The notes beneath the pieces were generated by a model. It had not been told where the DNA came from. It did no database searches and worked only from the letters and a program-made list of their open reading frames with translations. Below are positions 63,089-64,000 of a DNA stretch of 64,000 nucleotides, one piece after another. The stretch's first letter is position 1, and each line of letters opens with the position of its first letter. The position numbers and the translations under genes were made by a program. Source of the stretch: Pedobacter psychroterrae (GTDB taxonomy: Bacteria > Bacteroidota > Bacteroidia > Sphingobacteriales > Sphingobacteriaceae); the NCBI RefSeq assembly GCF_004331695.1, contig NZ_SJSL01000002.1, positions 620,001 through 684,000 on the forward strand. The letters run 5' to 3'.

Positions 63089-64000
63089 ATGCAACACAAT
63101 AATAAATATATAGCATTTATTTTTCTGGCTACCCTGGTCTTGTCTTCGGGATGTAAGAAAATATTTGATCTTCCGGAGGAGAAAGATTACTTAAGTACTA
63201 AGATATCTTACGCTCAAATGGCTTATGAGCCGATCTTGGGTAGAACTACGGTGTTTGGTGGTAAATTTAACGCTGATAACTCTTCTTTTCCTATGAAGTT
63301 TGAAATCATCAATCCTCGATTTGGTGATGGTAGAGACGCGGATGACATGTTGACGAAGCGTGATGTACTTGTTTGGACGGCAGAATATACCGGGAGGGAA
63401 GAAAGTTTGGCCGAAATAGAAGCCAAACGTAAGGTGGAGTCGCGTCCAATGGTTGAACTGCGTGCTTCAGGTGATGTTATGGTTTGGAATTCCGCTAGCG
63501 CCGATATTTTGACACCGCGTGACTCAATCATCTTGCCTCAGGATAAAAGATATTTTGATATCAAAATAACAAATAGCGGTGGTACCAGGATAATTAAAGA
63601 CATCTCGATTGTACCCTGGAGAGAAAGACCATATTCTCCTGACGTGGATTTGAATCCTTATACTGGTCAACCTATGACTGAAGGTCCAAGGAGTAAAGTA
63701 CTGGTTCACATATTTCCGGGTATTGCGGGCATGGTGGGCGAGTCTACCGGTCGCGAGTTGAAATTGAATGACGGAGCAAATGGGGTAGTTTATACTTACA
63801 TCAGACGGGTACCTAATGGTCCGGGCAATACCATAAGATTTAAATTTTTAAACAAAGATTCAGCGGCAATTAACCCAGCACGGTTTAATGAAACGAAATG
63901 GGATAGATTGGTACATGGTTTCAATATGACCATGACCAATGAATATGTACAATATGACGTAGCCTATCCAATTCCGGTGGCTGCAATCCCGACCCGTTAT
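63089..64000 (+). CDS. DUF5007-like lipoprotein, cut by the window end
   Basis: From the ATG at 63089 the frame is open for 304 codons to the last base of the window with no stop. It begins with a lipoprotein signal (FIFLATLVLSSGCKK) and continues as a beta-rich protein (KISYAQMAYEPILGRTTVFG, KFEIINPRFGDG). Its place after SusC, SusD and a fasciclin protein fits the DUF5007-type lipoproteins of such loci. The 3' end, and thus the full length, lies outside the window. Confidence 0.7.
   Translation, partial: MQHNNKYIAFIFLATLVLSSGCKKIFDLPEEKDYLSTKISYAQMAYEPILGRTTVFGGKFNADNSSFPMKFEIINPRFGDGRDADDMLTKRDVLVWTAEYTGREESLAEIEAKRKVESRPMVELRASGDVMVWNSASADILTPRDSIILPQDKRYFDIKITNSGGTRIIKDISIVPWRERPYSPDVDLNPYTGQPMTEGPRSKVLVHIFPGIAGMVGESTGRELKLNDGANGVVYTYIRRVPNGPGNTIRFKFLNKDSAAINPARFNETKWDRLVHGFNMTMTNEYVQYDVAYPIPVAAIPTRY

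Overview
The window looks like a chromosomal segment of a Bacteroidota bacterium, most likely Sphingobacteriaceae and Pedobacter-like. The evidence is three kinds of Bacteroidota-specific genes: two SusC/SusD outer-membrane nutrient-uptake pairs (one with its own FecI/FecR sigma/anti-sigma pair), a type IX secretion (type B) C-terminal sorting domain, and a GldA/GldG-type ABC transporter. Moderate-to-low GC, A-rich leaders and weak Shine-Dalgarno signals agree. No rRNA, intact tRNA, CRISPR array or complete insertion sequence was seen.

Layout. 0-7.8 kb: a small-molecule/redox cluster. Seven genes face right (LolA-like protein, secreted NTF2-like protein, SDR, quinone-oxidoreductase-like MDR, alpha/beta hydrolase, small membrane protein, AraC regulator). 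They face a leftward SDR-DUF1097-SDR operon across a strong terminator. Two near-identical GACC-N4-GGTC inverted repeats precede two of the rightward genes and suggest one TetR-type regulator. 7.8-12.4 kb: a multi-PAS membrane histidine kinase overlapping its response regulator, bracketed by an 84-bp imperfect direct repeat and followed by a decayed S9-peptidase 3' end. 12.4-22.7 kb: ECF sigma, FecR anti-sigma, SusC, SusD, then an ABC ATPase and a fused permease/GldG protein. 22.7-25.4 kb: remnant of a mobilizable element (C-terminal stub of a probable relaxase, a membrane protein, an AbiEii-type nucleotidyltransferase toxin with its DUF6922-like partner, and an unlisted 43-codon gene coupled by TGATG). 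25.4-28.9 kb: small lineage-specific genes, including one gene lacking any ATG whose in-frame-deleted second copy lies 1.1 kb upstream, and an outer-membrane phospholipase A-like protein.

28.9-38.1 kb: a carbohydrate locus with a LacI regulator (palindrome in its own leader), a GH32-like lipoprotein, a Tat-exported alpha/alpha-barrel protein, a polysaccharide deacetylase and a large FG-GAP/T9SS adhesin-like protein. The last two share a duplicated leader and signal-peptide segment. 38.2-43.5 kb: tandem PqiA-domain paralogues, a YetF/DUF421 protein with a zinc-ribbon tail, a frameshifted outer-membrane beta-barrel gene and an SGNH hydrolase. 43.5-48.9 kb: the imuA-imuB-dnaE2 mutagenic translesion cassette behind an AT-rich inverted-repeat operator candidate. 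48.9-52.2 kb: a membrane protein ending in a HisKA-like helix pair without an ATPase domain, then hflK-hflC.

52.2-56.6 kb: a tight leftward operon for glucose phosphorylation and the oxidative pentose-phosphate branch (ROK/polyphosphate-glucokinase-like kinase, gnd, zwf, pgl). It diverges, across a 655-bp intergenic region carrying several palindromic repeats, from a second SusC/SusD locus with a fasciclin/discoidin-type lipoprotein and a DUF5007-like lipoprotein cut by the window end. The adjacency of sugar import and NADPH-generating sugar oxidation suggests, but does not prove, shared control.
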